DNA of 64,000 nt from Amyloporia xantha (taxonomy: Eukaryota > Basidiomycota > Agaricomycetes > Polyporales > Adustoporiaceae): NCBI GenBank assembly GCA_036971615.1, contig JAYKKR010000021.1, positions 496,001-560,000 on the forward strand. The letters are read 5' to 3'. The notes beneath the pieces were generated by a model. It ran no database searches and was not told the origin of the DNA. It saw nothing but the letters and a program-made list of their open reading frames with translations. This document shows, piece after piece, positions 12,448 through 26,958 of the stretch (positions are counted from its first letter, which is position 1; every line of letters begins with the position of its first letter). The position numbers and the translations under genes are program-made.

Positions 12448-14276
12448 TCAAATATCAAACCGCCAAACCCGCACACCGCCTGCGTCCGCACTGAGGATCC
12501 TTCTCTCGTCGAATACCACCGTGCCTTTCACCGATAACGCCGCGCGCAACTTCTCATTGTCATCTTCTCCAGCTTCCACGGCATCGCCGGGACTCAGTCC
12601 GCTCGAGACCTCCGCCCCAGTGCCACCTTCAAGGTCCCACACCCAGATGCTCCCGTTGACACCGAGACTGACGCACCGTCCGTCAGCAAGCGCCAGTGCG
12701 GAGACGGGCCCGATATGTCCATGCAGACTCCGGACAAACGTCAATTTGGGCGCGGACGTGATTGAGGTGGACGAGGGTAGGTATAGGCGGTACAGCTGGA
12801 GAGCATTGGCAGAATGCAAGCTAGAAGAAGTGTAGATAGAGGATCGAGACGGACTCGAAGGTGGCGAAGGTGATGACGACGATGGTGAGGAAAGTGATGG
12901 GGGCGATGTGTCTCCGCTGGGAGGAATTAGCGGGTCACCTGGCGCGAGGACAACCCACTTTCCGTCTGTCTGCGTGTCCGCAACCCGGGCCACTTTACGG
13001 TCCCACTGCTCTCGGATCAGACGCAGCTTGTGGTCGTCAATCCAACCCTGAGGCACGTCGATTGCCCGCGTTGTCCGTGTCGCCGCCACGGTCACGCGCG
13101 CATCGGCAGCGCCTGAGATGATCAATTCTGTCGCACCTACGCTCCAGTGCGAGGGGTACACGGGGACCGTATATGCCAGCACCAGTTTGTATGTCCCTGG
13201 GGACGGAGCGGAGAGCACCATGGAGCTCGGCGGGTGCGAGCTAAACGATGACAAGGTCTGCGTGTGAATCACCGTATCGTGCGATAAGTCATACAAGCAG
13301 AGATGGAACGACTGCGAGAGCGTGACGAGGAGGGGATGGTGATAGACGGCTTGGATGATGGGAGAGTTACGATGATTTCTGCTGGAGGGCACGTAGCTGA
13401 ATGTGCGCGCAGAGTGCGCAGGTGTTTGATGATCGACTGAGAATAAAGCAAATTCGCCTGTAGACAGGCAAGAGATAAGCCGGATGCGGTGAGCAGAGGA
13501 GGGCGGCGATTGGTCCAGCGCAAGTGCAGTAATCTGTGCTGGAGCAGACGATCGACTTGGTGGGCAGTGCAATTCGTGGACTTCATGCGTCGGCGTTGTG
13601 AGGGATACAACGGGAGAGGCAGAGGGGCGGGAGCATGCACTGATAGTCATACTCCCTGCCATCAACAGGAATGTCTGCTCGTCGACACTAGTAGCTAGGC
13701 CTGGTGGTGATAGCACTGCTCTTGAGAGGGGACGCTCTACGCGTGTGCTCAGAGGTTCTACAGAACAGCGACCTGCGGACTTCTTCAGTATAAACCCCTG
13801 GGAATGTCATACACACCAACTGACCTGTGCGCCAGTTCGAGCTGATCCGGAACATCCATTTCCAATCTTTGACATCCTCAGACTTCGCTCTGCCGGGAAG
13901 AGGTCTAACCTCCCGGCCGTCAACACGGCCAATGAAGCCCCTGACCCCACGGAGCCTGGAGCGTCCGTACTCATTGAGATACAGGGATTTCCACAACTAG
14001 CGCTGAGTGTTCAACGACACATGGTCCAATGCATATGTTGGGAGGGATATGTACCTGATTGTCGAGCGCCAGACGCGACCAGTTCCTGTTTGTTGCTTGG
14101 ATGGCGCAGAGGTCGGACCAAGAGAGGTATGAAAAGATGAAGAGCACGAGTTCGTCGTACAGGAGGGTGTCAAAGGTGGGAGGCGGGGAATGACTGGACG
14201 TTCCCGCTGAGGATGAGGCATGAAGTCGTTTGGATGGCGGAAGAGGAGTAGGAGATAGTGGCCGTTTTGAGTGCAT
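12448..14276 (-). CDS. F-box protein with C-terminal WD-like repeats
   Basis: Probable substrate receptor of an SCF ubiquitin ligase. The first exon (14276 to about 14065) carries an F-box (FDTLLYDELVLFIFSYLSWS, then DLCAIQATNRNWSRLALDNQ), preceded by a Ser/Pro-rich basic leader. A middle exon contains LWKSLYLNEYGR and DWKWMFRISSNWRTG, typical of the segment that follows the F-box in fungal F-box/WD proteins. The long last exon (about 13770-12448) has scattered WD-like strands and ends with GHIGPVSALALADGRCVSLG, then SIWVWDLEGG, and finally ILSADAGGVRVWRFDI. Two introns of about 60 bp. A low-complexity Ser/Pro insertion lies near 12840-12910. The frame is intact. Target proteins cannot be inferred. 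Confidence 0.8.
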
Positions 14277-14577
14277 GGTTCAATGCGAAGTTGCAACCCT
14301 CCTAAACCTTCCTAGATCTGTTGAACAAAATCCGGTTTCTTTCCCTACGAAAGCAGAACCTCCGTAGCTCTATGTGCTAGAGTGTCTGAGGCTATAGTTA
14401 AAGACAAAGATCTTACGCCCGCTGCTGGAGTGAATCCGCACGATTTGTCATACTCACAAGACTTGTCATTTGGCTCCAGTCACGTACCGTAGTGTATCCT
14501 TTCAATTTCGAGCTTGAATTTCTCTGCGGACAAGGTCACCAGTGTTGCTGGACCTAGAGACCAGTAGCTCTCAGTCC
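14277..14577. other. 5' flank of the F-box gene
   Basis: Short intergenic segment between the F-box start codon and the inverted-repeat element at 14586. No motif was recognised. Confidence 0.5.
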
Positions 14578-14585
14578 GATATGAG

Positions 14586-15127
14586 AGGACCCCCGAAAAT
14601 CCCCTAAGAGGTCCGATCCCGCTGGTGCCCAATTTTGGGGGTCGCATTTGGGCCAAATTTGGGGATTTGGCATCTAAGGTCCCAAAAAAGGGCCAAATTT
14701 GGGGGTTTATGGGGATCGAACTTCAAATAAGCGCCCACAGCACCTGGGACTAGTCTCCGTTGCTGACTAATCAGAAATGGATGACATTCGCCGGTGCACG
14801 GATGTATTTTCCCTTTTAGGGTAGCTACACCAGTATTGCGTGGCCCATATGGCCGAAAATAGTCGTTCGGTTCTGTTATATGCACGGCCAGACTCCGGGA
14901 CAGTCATGCTTGAGTCGCCGACCCATCGGACGACGCGATTTTTGGGGGTCCCGGGACCGAACCTCCCTCGAGATGCCAGGTTTTTGGGGGTCTTAGGCAT
15001 ACAACATTTCCAGTTTTCGAGGCCCAATTTTGGGGATTTGGACAAATTCGGATCGAACATTTCGCTCCCGGAGGGCCCTTTTTTGGGGGTCCGGGATCGG
15101 ACCTCTTAGGGGATTTTCGGGGGTCCT
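14586..15127. mobile_element. Non-autonomous inverted-repeat transposon (MITE), copy 1
   Basis: The ends are perfect 35-bp inverted repeats at 14586-14620 and 15093-15127 (terminal bases AGGACCCCCGAAAATCCCCT). They are flanked by an exact 8-bp target duplication, GATATGAG, at 14578-14585 and 15128-15135. The interior holds repeated G-rich units of the TTTTGGGGGTC kind in both orientations and no open frame for a transposase. The perfect ends and duplication point to recent insertion. The 8-bp duplication suggests the hAT or KDZ (Zisupton-like) superfamilies; the ends do not settle which. It lies 310 bp upstream of the F-box start codon. Related elements are at 24740 and 42735. Confidence 0.9.
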
Positions 15128-15135
15128 GATATGAG

Positions 15136-17957
15136 CTGCTGAAGCTGGTCGTCGATCATGGACGAGTGAAATGGGCGCTTGCATCTCTTCGTCTCAAACT
15201 ACTCTCCGCCATTGTCGATTGAGCCACTCTTGTATTGCTTGGACTATGTCGAGCATCTCGTCGTGTGCTCGATACAAGATATTGCATATATCTCAACGGC
15301 TTGTGTAGAGCGCCATGTCTCCTCAGATGAAAACTGCAACGACAGTCAGAATAGCTTCCATAACTCCTCAACTCGTCTCGCAAAAGCTCAGAATTGTCGG
15401 ACGGTTCGTAATGTATCCCACTCATGGAGTCTTGTACTAAGAACGGTCTACTAGTGTTCTTGCGTATGACGCCGACGCTGCCATTCTGCTACTTGCCGAT
15501 GGTGACGTTGCGCTATTTGTCGATCTATCTCTGTGTCTCAGAGCATCCGAACCTATGCCCTGGTTGAGCGAGAACAACAGCATTGTGATGGTTCTGGGAT
15601 ACCTAGAGGAGTTACTGGTGCGCTGTCACTGCAAACTGGCGTCGATTTTAGTCGTCATTCTCATTATTCTGTGGTCAGAACGCAATTCCTCTACCCACTC
15701 TCTCACCACACGCTCGTACGACAGAAGTCGATCCCCATCTCGTCTTGTCTGCCATTCTGATTACAGAATCACGAGATCTTGACATGGATGTTTGGAGACG
15801 TGCCATAGCAGAACGCGAGATGCTTCCTTGACGCCTTTGCACATTATTCGATCCTTCCGTGCTGGTCGCACGGGGCTACCCCACAGTCTGCTACACATGG
15901 AACATTTGTGATCAGCGAAACGAGCTTCTTCCGACTTTTATTTTCTGCTCAAACATCTCGCGCTGGCTATTTTTTTCCAATGTCAGAAGGCACAGTTATG
16001 CTGTAAAAGCAGACTGCGTGCACCCGGTCTGAATCCCATGTTACAATACATCCACATCAACATCGATGTCGTACCTTTTCCTCAAGAACAGACTTCTTAC
16101 GGTCGTCTGAAGCCAACCTCATATACTATGTGACCTAATCATGCCGCAACAGGTTGTTTATACCAACTTCGGCCTAGTTATGTTCCTGTCCGCTTGGCCT
16201 TGCGGCTGCCCCCTCTACGATCTTGCTCGCCCCCCTTGCAGCTCTCTGCTGTATACGTCGCTTCGAATTGCCTCGCCGGCCTCCGCGATTCTTCTCGGCC
16301 TGTCGTTCGGCGAAGGGAGGCAGCCGATAATCTCCTGGGATTGCAAGTAGCGCAGGGGCAGTCTTTTCCAGCATACTGATCTCCTGTCAATGCGTGGTCA
16401 AGCTTTCGCCAACTTGAATGTCGCGCAGAGTGACCTAGACGAATGCATGTTTGCGATTGGCGTAATATGCATTAGATCGTTCAGAGAAGATGGATTTCCA
16501 GATGAGGAATTCACGCCGTAGTTGTGGCTGCAGTCATGGTTGCCACGCTGAAACGGGCCTCGGTTTTTGTGCCTCTAAAGCAATCCCGGCCAATACGTAC
16601 CTCCTAACCACCGCCTCCTCGATGTCTTCCGATGCCAGCCCCACCGACCTATATCGCTTGCACATTCAGTCGACACAGAAGCAAGTAGGCCCACAGAGCA
16701 TGCGGCTAATCCTGGCGACACTTTCCCGTCAAACAACACCTTCTCGATCCAAATCATACTGCCCTTTCGAAAAAACGAAGGCATAACAGAGCAGAAGTGA
16801 GGTCTTTCGATATACTCAGGGCTATGTGGTAATCAAAGGAGGACTTGTTGTTAGTGGCCTGCACGAGCTTCAAATGGCATTCGCTTTATCCGGCTGACAG
16901 ATCTGCACATGAACCTGTCCAGAGTTGACCTCCTGGTAGCCCTTTCCCGCCTTCTTCCTCGATCCCAAGAGGCCTTAGCGGGTCGTCGATTTTGGCATAC
17001 TGCTTGTGAGGAAAGATCTCGAGATTTCGACGGTGCGTTATCTGCTTCAAAGGTGACCTGGAGGGCCGAAAGCGTATGCGATATCTGCATGTTCAAGGCG
17101 GTGCTATCCGCCCGTTTTCGCCGTCGACTTTCGTCGTGCGTGGTCAGTGCAATAGCATTTTCATGTTGAAAGGGAGAAGAAACAGGAAAACTTTGGTTGG
17201 TGCTTATATTGTAAGTTCGACGAACATTGCCACCCGTACAGATCCGTACGTGTAGCGCTTGAGACACATCGAGGCGCCTTTGAAATAGTAATACAACACT
17301 TGCATCAGAATAATCTGCTCGCGGTTACCGCAAGGTTCAACCATTGTTCAACCATTCGCTCCTTCGAAGGACCGCGACCAAATAGCTTAAATGTTGAAGT
17401 TTTTGCGGATTAGTTGACTGACATCAAAAAGAATGCACCTGGTTTTCCAGCCAATCAGCAATCCATCTGAAATGTGAGGCGTCTGAGCATTTTGGCCGGA
17501 AATTCAACCTGCTCTGCCCGTGTTCGCATGTCTTTTCGGAGCACGAGTATCATTTATCGGCCCCGTGACAAGCGCTGCTCAATTACTAGACTTGCCTATT
17601 TGGGTGAGCGTGTTCTACACCGCGTCGCGATCGGTCGCGACAGGTCGCGACGCGTTCAGTGGCAGGTGACTCGAGGCTTAGTCTCGAGCCATCTGCAATA
17701 TTAATAAAGGACTCTTCTCTTCGACCTCGAGATCTCTGACAACCAGCACTTGACGTGTCGCAGTGCTTTGCTTTCTGTCCTGATCTCTATTATTTCTCAG
17801 GGGTATCGCGAACGGTACCAGACGACGCCTCAGTTTTAAACTCGAACTCGGAAAGAAAGACAAAATCAGAGAATCCCCGCAAACTATCCAGTATGCTCAT
17901 AATAAATTACGCTTGCTGATTTCCTCGCCAATCTTACAGCAAGTACTGGTTCTTTCA
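15136..17957. other. Gene-poor stretch upstream of MYND copy B
   Basis: About 2.8 kb with only short frames. A minus-strand frame at 16851-17267 (138 codons) and one at 16174-16390 rich in Arg are the longest, and neither has recognisable domains. At 17625-17665 a GGTCGCGAC-type motif is repeated, and at 17668-17692 the sequence GACTCGAGGCTTAGTCTCGAG can fold into a short hairpin. The last 200 bp probably include the promoter of the MYND gene. Confidence 0.4.
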
Positions 17958-19648
17958 ATGCCTTTCACACTTGATGATCTTGCAAACACGCTCGCCGGCG
18001 CGTCTGTGGATGATGTCGAGGACAGGATGTCCGTCCTCACTCCTGAAGACAATGAAAGCCTCAAAGGAGAACTCCGGAAATATGTGGACACAAAGTCATA
18101 CTGGGCCAATAGGCTCAATATTACGCCGCGTATACGGAGCGCAAACCGATGGGAGAAGGACTGGGAAAAGGCGCTCAAAACCTTGAGTAACGATGATACC
18201 GTCTTGCCAATTACGATGAAATTGGTTTTAGATGCTGGGAGGAGAGAGCCACAGCGTGCCTCTCGACTGAAAATGACGACATCTGTGCTGCAGAGGGAGG
18301 CGGCGAAGCTAGTAGAGAAATTGCTCAACGAAGGGCAGCTCGAGACCATATGGATGCTCCTTGAGGCATCCGAGCAGAAGCGACACATTCAAACTGCCAT
18401 AGAGCTCGCTGCTATGACGTCTCTCGTGCACGCAGATGCTCGCGTGTTGTGCCCTGACATCAGTACTTCCCGTCTCACGAAGGAGCAAGGGAGAGCTCTC
18501 GTTACATATTGCCGCCGATTCCTGGATGCCGAGGATGCCGCCACACGCCTCCCATTTTCGTTGCCCAACGAGTGGTGGGAGCAACTACTGGAGCGCGCGT
18601 GTTCAGAAGATGAGACACTTCGAGATCCGTGTGACTATTTGACAATTGTGAGGAATGAATTTGTGGGTGAGACTGACCCTCTTTAACATATCTTCTATGA
18701 AGAGCGTAAGGCTAACCATATCTTCTAAGCCGCTTTCATCAAATATCTTGTGGAGTCAGTAAAGGCTGACATTCGCTTTTCGCGTGGCGGCGTTCAGACG
18801 GCTCTTGAGGCTATCGAGACTGTCGACAAGAGGCTTGTACAGCATATGACGGACTGTTTGAAAAATGTTCGTGACAAGCCGCTCGTTCGATGCGAGAATT
18901 GCACGCGGGACTCGGACGAACTAGGGGGCAGCACGCGGTTCATGGCGTGTGGTGTCTGCCGGGAGAAGCTGGGTTTCAAGCTATACTACTGTTCGCGGTA
19001 ACTCCTTCCAACGCATTTACCTGTGCGGTTATATTTATTGATCTGCGTAGGGAATGTCAGAAGGCGGACTGGTCAAACCATAAGCTTCATTGCGGGAAGG
19101 AAAAGGTCTCCAAGGGCTTACCTGGCACTGCTACTGACCCCTGGTGGGCCGCTCCATCCAATGCACCGATGGAGTGGATTCGAACCCTTCCGACCAACCA
19201 TAGAGGTAATATTCTCATCAGCGATATCGACACTGGCACAGCCGCATACCCTCGCTCCTCCGCTCTCCAACGCCAAGTGACAATGCTTGACGCAAACAAG
19301 GAGATAGACTATTTCCTGTATAATTTCCGCGGAGAGCCGGTGCCCTTCGAGGTCGAGGATGGGGTCGCCAGGATGACATTTCGCCTACTGCGCAGAGCCG
19401 CGATGTCGACCAAAGACAAGGAAGGTGTCGCGCAGATTGCAGACTACCTCATCGCTCACGCGGTGGACTTGCCTGGCGTCAGTCGGCGTTTGATCCTGAA
19501 ACAATTCGATCAAGAATACGGGAGGGAGACTGCGCAGAAGATCATGATCGCTGAGAAGCACACGCGGATGAACGGAATCACATTTATTGACAAGAATTGC
19601 AATACTACGCTGGCGCTGGGACCACGATTTTTCAGCGCATCGGAGTAA
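17958..19648 (+). CDS. MYND zinc-finger protein, copy B (intact)
   Basis: Paralog of the gene at 4517-6172, in opposite orientation and with an intact frame. Exons are 17958-18666, 18730-18997 and 19051-19648, with introns of 63 and 53 bp. The N-terminal 235 residues are helical (MPFTLDDLANTLAG, LNITPRIR, WEKDWEKALK). The MYND finger starts at CENC, continues with CGVC and YYCSR, and ends with ECQKADWSNHKLHC, so every expected Cys and His is present. The C-terminal region (SKGLPGTATDPWWA, YPRSSALQRQVTMLD) matches copy A closely. Intron positions are the same in both copies, which shows duplication of the whole gene. Function is unknown beyond probable protein-protein interaction. Such genes are expanded in Agaricomycetes. 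Confidence 0.85.
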
Positions 19649-20143
19649 GTCGATAGGGAGGCTGGATTTCATGGCGGAAGTGGAATGTGGCATATGCATC
19701 TGTACGATATAGCTGTAGTGTACTTGCCTGCTAACCTGGACCAGATGAACTAATACAAAGCACTTTGATTTGCAAAGCGCGAATTGTGGTCATTCGCTCT
19801 TGACGAATCGTATATGTAAATTCTGTTACTCTTCTCTGCACAACCAACACAATTACAAATCGGTAGCATTTACATTTCGTCTGTAGAACTTGGTGCAAGC
19901 TTAAGGGCGTGTGAGTGACCTGTGTATATGACCACTAGTGTCCGCTAGTAAGAAGAAAACAAAAACCCAAGAAGTGATTGTCTATTCAAGCAGTACTTGA
20001 TCATTATCGTTGCAGTTAGATGTAACCTAGGACACCGGATGTCTCTAACATGTATGGAAGGAGTAGGATTCTTCCCGGGTTTAATGTCGTCAGGGTATAT
20101 GAGGGGTATCGTCGAAGAGTATGATCTTCGAGCATGTGATGGC
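19649..20143. other. Intergenic between convergent gene 3' ends
   Basis: This is the 3' flank of MYND copy B and of UGP1. No gene or repeat was recognised. Confidence 0.55.
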
Positions 20144-22450
<2,307 letters not shown>

Positions 22451-24731
22451 GGTTGTGCGTGTGCAGCGACGGTGTGTAGTGGCTGCTAGAGTCGAAGTAT
22501 CGATATTACTGCTCTCTGCTCGCGACGGTCTTATACTTCCGCTAAGCGCGTCTGGCGCCCACGATATAATAGCCGCATGGGCTCTCATCGATGGGTTCAC
22601 ACAGAGGGTACACTTGGCCAGTTCTTACGCCGACAGAGGCTCTGGGCTGGCGAGGATCGCTAGGCACGAAGGGACGAACGTGGATCTGTATTCTGAATGG
22701 CAACGCACTACATGCGCACGATCAAGGGGAGGTGCTAACTATGTACTCGACGGGACATGCCAATCAGCCAAACAATCAGGTCCGCACGATCTGGGCTCGC
22801 GAAAAGGGACTCAGAGCTCGCAGAAAGTGTCAACTTGGTGTCAACGCTGGGCGAGATGATATGGATGACAGTACTTCCGTCGGCCACCTACTGTGTGATT
22901 CGCCGGACTTCTTCTTTGCGGCAGCGCACTGGAGCCGACAATGAAGACCGGGGCCAAGGGGGACATGTCAAATCCCTGGGCAAATAGGGGGGAACCACAA
23001 AGGAACGGTTAGAGCATACCTTTCGGTGACAGACAATTACTAGTCGTCCCAGCGTTGTATCCTCCGGTTCAACGATAGATTAGCAACGGCAGACCGAGGG
23101 ACAGATTTCGGGGGTGAGTCGAAGTCATTCCTGGACTCAAGGGACGGTCGAAGTGACGCACGAGAATTATGTCCGAGGAAAGAATATTTGCGAGTGCTCG
23201 TAGTCCACATCACATGAAGGCCTCCGCATGGACAAAATCTCAACGACGGGCGTAGAAGAGCTCTGCCAGACACATAATACGGCAGACTTCCACCAAGAGG
23301 AGGATGAACATGTGCAATGCCGTGAGTGAAAACAGAATCATACGTCGTATATAGCATGTGTACGTCCCCTCGCCTGGGTAACGAGAGTAGCGTATGGATA
23401 GCATGCCATATGTACTGTGTGTGTGTGTGTGTGTGTGCTGCATAAGACGTAGGCGGGAGAGAGCACGATAGAGGGCAGATGCAGGTTTCTATTACAGCAT
23501 TGTGAAGCAGCTATGACATAGATGTCGTCGAGTTCAAAACAGGATGGGACGGACCGGGAGAGGTTCTGGAACGGAGCGTCGACAGAATTATTATAATTGG
23601 CCGACTGTCGCTCTTCCGAGGGTGTGATGGGATGAGACTTCTCACTACCATTCTACCAATAGGAAGCAAGAACGGGAACAAGGAATACTGCGAAGGGCGC
23701 GCGACAATGCCGAAAACCCAAAGTGAAGGCGATCATGCCATCAATCATCCAAAGGGCAGTACTGGTACTGTACTGTCGTGATCATGCAGCAAAGAAAGTT
23801 AGATCCGGTCACCCCGTCTGCGCTTGCTGCCCAGTCGCTGTCGGACCGTGACTCAGGAGCCAGAGGGCGGTTCACAGACCACGGTAGCTGGCCTCCCACA
23901 GGTTTCGCTACTCCACTTGCATCTAGCATCTATCGGGGTGCATCACCACAGACGACTGCAGCAGATGGAGATGGAGATGATCCGCGCGAGCCTGGGAGGC
24001 AGTGAAGGCCCAAGAGACGTCCGTCCACCGCGGGTGATGCATGATGAGCCCAGGATAGCACTGGGAGTCGAGAACACGGAACAGTGCCACGTCGTAAAGT
24101 ATACACGGAGAAGCCCCAGCGACCACAGACCCGATGCGCATTGTGGAGGAATCGCCATGGCAGTCGAAGACGGTGAGAGCGTCCATCCGTGCCCGAGGAG
24201 CGTGTCGGACAGATGTGCGCCAGCATCGCGCTAGCTGTGCGTAAGCCCCGCACATGCAGCGAGAGAGGCTCCGAGACCAGGTCGGATTAGGAAGAGGGCG
24301 TCCAAGCGGCGCTTGATCGCGATGCATCAAGCTCAAGTCTAAGGCTCAAAGCACCGGAGCGCGGAAGGGGAATGGAAGACGCTTGCGATTGGTGGGTGAG
24401 GATAGTGCGCGACCGACGGCGAGAGGTGCAGAGGAGGGGCGAGAGAAGTCCTTTTGACGCATGTAATAGAGCCGAGATGTGGTAGCCTGACTGGAAGCTG
24501 AACGGAGGCTGGAGCCACTGACGGCTGGACGTGATAGATGGTTTGAGGAGCGTACAGCGTCCGAGATGGCGCAACTGGCGTCGGAAGATCAGGAGGCTCT
24601 GCACACCAGGCGGTGCGCGATTAATGAATGAACTAATGAATTAATGAAGCCGGAGGGAGAACAGACTCGGCGCAACGGCGATAGCGCGACAAACGACCGC
24701 TGCCAGAGTGCCACCGATCGTAGACTGACAC
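22451..24731. other. Long gene-poor stretch with a TG microsatellite
   Basis: About 2.3 kb upstream of UGP1 with no gene I can support. Several 100-170 codon frames overlap each other on both strands without recognisable motifs. A (TG)11 microsatellite lies at 23416-23437. The first few hundred bases probably carry the UGP1 promoter. Confidence 0.45.
23416..23437. repeat. (TG)11 microsatellite
   Basis: Eleven uninterrupted TG units in intergenic DNA upstream of UGP1. This is a likely length polymorphism between strains. Confidence 0.9.
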
Positions 24732-24739
24732 GCTGTGGC

Positions 24740-25236
24740 AGGACCCCGGCGAACCCCCCAGGAGCTTTGATCCCGAAAAAGCCATTTTCGGACCTGGCGA
24801 ACATGCCCTTTTCGGACCAAAAAAATCAAACCTCGCGCGAAGGAGGCCAAATTCGGTCCAAAATGGGATCGGACCTACATCAAGTATTCAACCGGTCTCC
24901 ATAATCTCCATATTGACCCGAGCGACTGCCTAATATGTGCAGGTGCCGCGGTGTCGCCTAGATAGTAGAGGCGTCTGGTAGCAACATGGTCTGAGTACTC
25001 ACGCCTGGTTGGAAAATTTTGGGGACTACAGTACCGGACAGGCCCCAAATCAGGTGGTCCTTTCGGACTTTGGAGATCGGACATAGCGCTGAGAGGTGCG
25101 TTTTCGGACCACTTTGGATTGGACTTGTCGGCCCATGGACCCCCATTTTCGGACTTTTGGATCAAACATTTTGGGTCTGGGACCCACATTTTCGGACTTT
25201 AGGGATCAAAGCTCTGTGGGGGTTCGCCGGGGTCCT
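24740..25236. mobile_element. Non-autonomous inverted-repeat transposon (MITE), copy 2
   Basis: The ends are 35-bp inverted repeats (24740-24774 and 25202-25236, terminal bases AGGACCCCGGCGAACCCCC) with only a few mismatches. An exact 8-bp duplication, GCTGTGGC, lies at 24732-24739 and 25237-25244. Inside, units of the form ATTTTCGGAC followed by GATCAAA or GATCGGAC recur; two of them stand in tandem near the right end (25150-25215). There is no coding capacity. The element ends 141 bp before the RPS8 start codon, so it forms part of the 5' flank of a highly expressed gene. Confidence 0.9.
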
Positions 25237-25377
25237 GCTGTGGCGCGCTTGTGGCTGCACACGGAATACCCCGGCGGAGTCTGAACGGAGCCAAACCTTA
25301 CTCGAGGAACTGTAATCACACACATCCACGCAGACGCAGCGCCTGGCGTCTTCACCCTTAAGCCTCAAGACGACGAC

Positions 25378-26424
25378 ATGGGTCAGTGCTGCTCGTTTAT
25401 TTCATGGCCATTGTTATGGATGATATCGCTGACTGTCTTTCCGTCCCTTTGCATGTTCCCCTCTTGCCGCTGAAAAATCCGCAACGATTGTCGATGCTCC
25501 GAACACCAACGATGTGACCGTCGGCGCCGTGCAGGTATATCCCGCAGTTCCCGGCACAAACGCTCCGCCACGGGTGCCTCGCGCCCGCACTACCGTAAGA
25601 AGAGAAAATTCGAGCTCGGCCGTCAGCCCGCAAGCACGAAGCTCGGCGCGAAGCGGATCCACACCGTGCGGGTGCGCGGCGGGAACCTCAAGTACCGTGC
25701 GCTGCGCCTGGAATCGGGCAACTTTGCGTGGGGCAGCGAGCACGTCACACGCAAGACACGACTCATCGGTGTGGTGAGTGCTGTGGTGTTTTGTGTGAGT
25801 GTGGGTGCGGTTGATTGAGGGCGGGTTGTAGGTTTACAATGCGTCGAACAACGAGTTGGTGCGGACGAACACGCTCGTAAAGAGTGCGATCATCCAGGTC
25901 GATGCGACGCCCTTCCGTCAGTGGTATGAGGCCCACGTACGTACTTGCTGCTTCTCTTCGGGTGGAAGGTATGCTCACGTGGGGGAATAAATCTATTATG
26001 GTATATAGTATGCGCAGCCGGTGACGAAGCGTGGCGCGAAGAAGGACACGGAGGCGACGACGGAGGAGGAGAAAAAGCTGTCAAACCATACGCAGCGTAA
26101 ATTCGAGGAGCGGAAGAAGGGTGCGTGCCCGGCGGTTTTGTCCGCGGTTTGGAGTGTTATTGACAGTCTTTTTTACTATGTCCATAGATGCCAAAGTTGA
26201 CCCCCTGCTGGAGACACAATTTGCGGCAGGGCGTCTGTACGCGGCGATTAGCAGCCGGCCAGGGCAGTCTGGGCGTGCAGATGGGTACATCCTGGAGGGG
26301 AAGGAGCTGGAGGTGAGTTGCCTATCGGAGGCTGCTGCGCTGGGGAGGGGGCTGATCGATCGACGTGCAGTTCTACCTGAGGAAGATCAGGACAGGAAAG
26401 CAGAAGCACGCACACGCCGCCTAG
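25378..26424 (+). CDS. RPS8: 40S ribosomal protein S8 (eS8)
   Basis: Structural protein of the small ribosomal subunit. Exon 1 carries only ATG plus one base (25378-25381), followed by a 153-bp intron. The remaining exons are 25535-25773, 25832-25936, 26009-26120, 26188-26312 and 26371-26424. The protein begins [15 protein letters not shown], then [37 protein letters not shown] and ending [17 protein letters not shown]. This is about 210 residues, the family length, with no frameshift. The very short first exon and long first intron are typical of fungal ribosomal-protein genes. The 5' flank contains the MITE at 24740-25236, leaving little unique promoter sequence. Confidence 0.95.
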
Positions 26425-26958
26425 ATCAGGTGACGCGCACTGGGTGCTGGTCGCGGGGAGCATGGGGTATGAAACCGAGACGCAGCTATGGCCCTCCTTT
26501 GATACATTTTCTGTCTGTGTCTGTATGTGAATATGACTGCCCATGCGATGAAACGGATTGTGAGAAAAGCAAAGCACGGCCACAGCACAGGGAGCGGCTC
26601 GGACTGTTGCTTTGGCCGTTGCTGCCACTGGCTTTGACCGAGGCTACCACTGGCTTTGCCCGGGAAAGGGAAGGATTGAGGCGTCTGAGAAAATGATGTC
26701 AGCGCGACAGGGCCACCGCTACCACACACAGCCCTATAAAATAAACCCGGCGGCACGCGACAGGGGCCAGCCAGACGCGTGCTCCTAGCGTCAACAGCGA
26801 AACACAAGGCCTCCCGCGTCTTCGCGTCTCTCACCGTGCACCCCGCTCTTCCTTTCACCCTCAGCACATACACCACGGTAACTACAGACTGCGCTCTCTC
26901 TGCAGTTGTATATATCCCTTTCACCCCTGTGAGGCGTGTCCGTTCCTCGCTGAGCACC
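26425..26958. promoter_or_regulatory. RPS8 3' flank and SET9 5' flank
   Basis: 534 bp between genes in the same direction. A TATAAAATAA-like sequence lies near 26736, and pyrimidine-rich DNA precedes the SET9 start codon. Promoter assignment is inference from position. Confidence 0.4.

Noticed and set aside
16851..17267. 138-codon minus-strand frame
   Set aside because: No motif, Arg/Ser-rich, overlapped by other equal-quality frames.
19170..19200. GATTCGAAC resembling a tRNA B box
   Set aside because: It lies inside the coding exon of MYND copy B and no cloverleaf can be formed.
23824..24336. Overlapping 136-137 codon frames on both strands upstream of the RPS8 MITE
   Set aside because: Mutually overlapping, no conserved motif, typical of chance frames in GC-rich DNA.
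25382..25534. Possible C/D-box snoRNA in the first intron of RPS8
   Set aside because: GATGAT and CTGA are present, but the C box matches poorly and no terminal stem or guide is visible.
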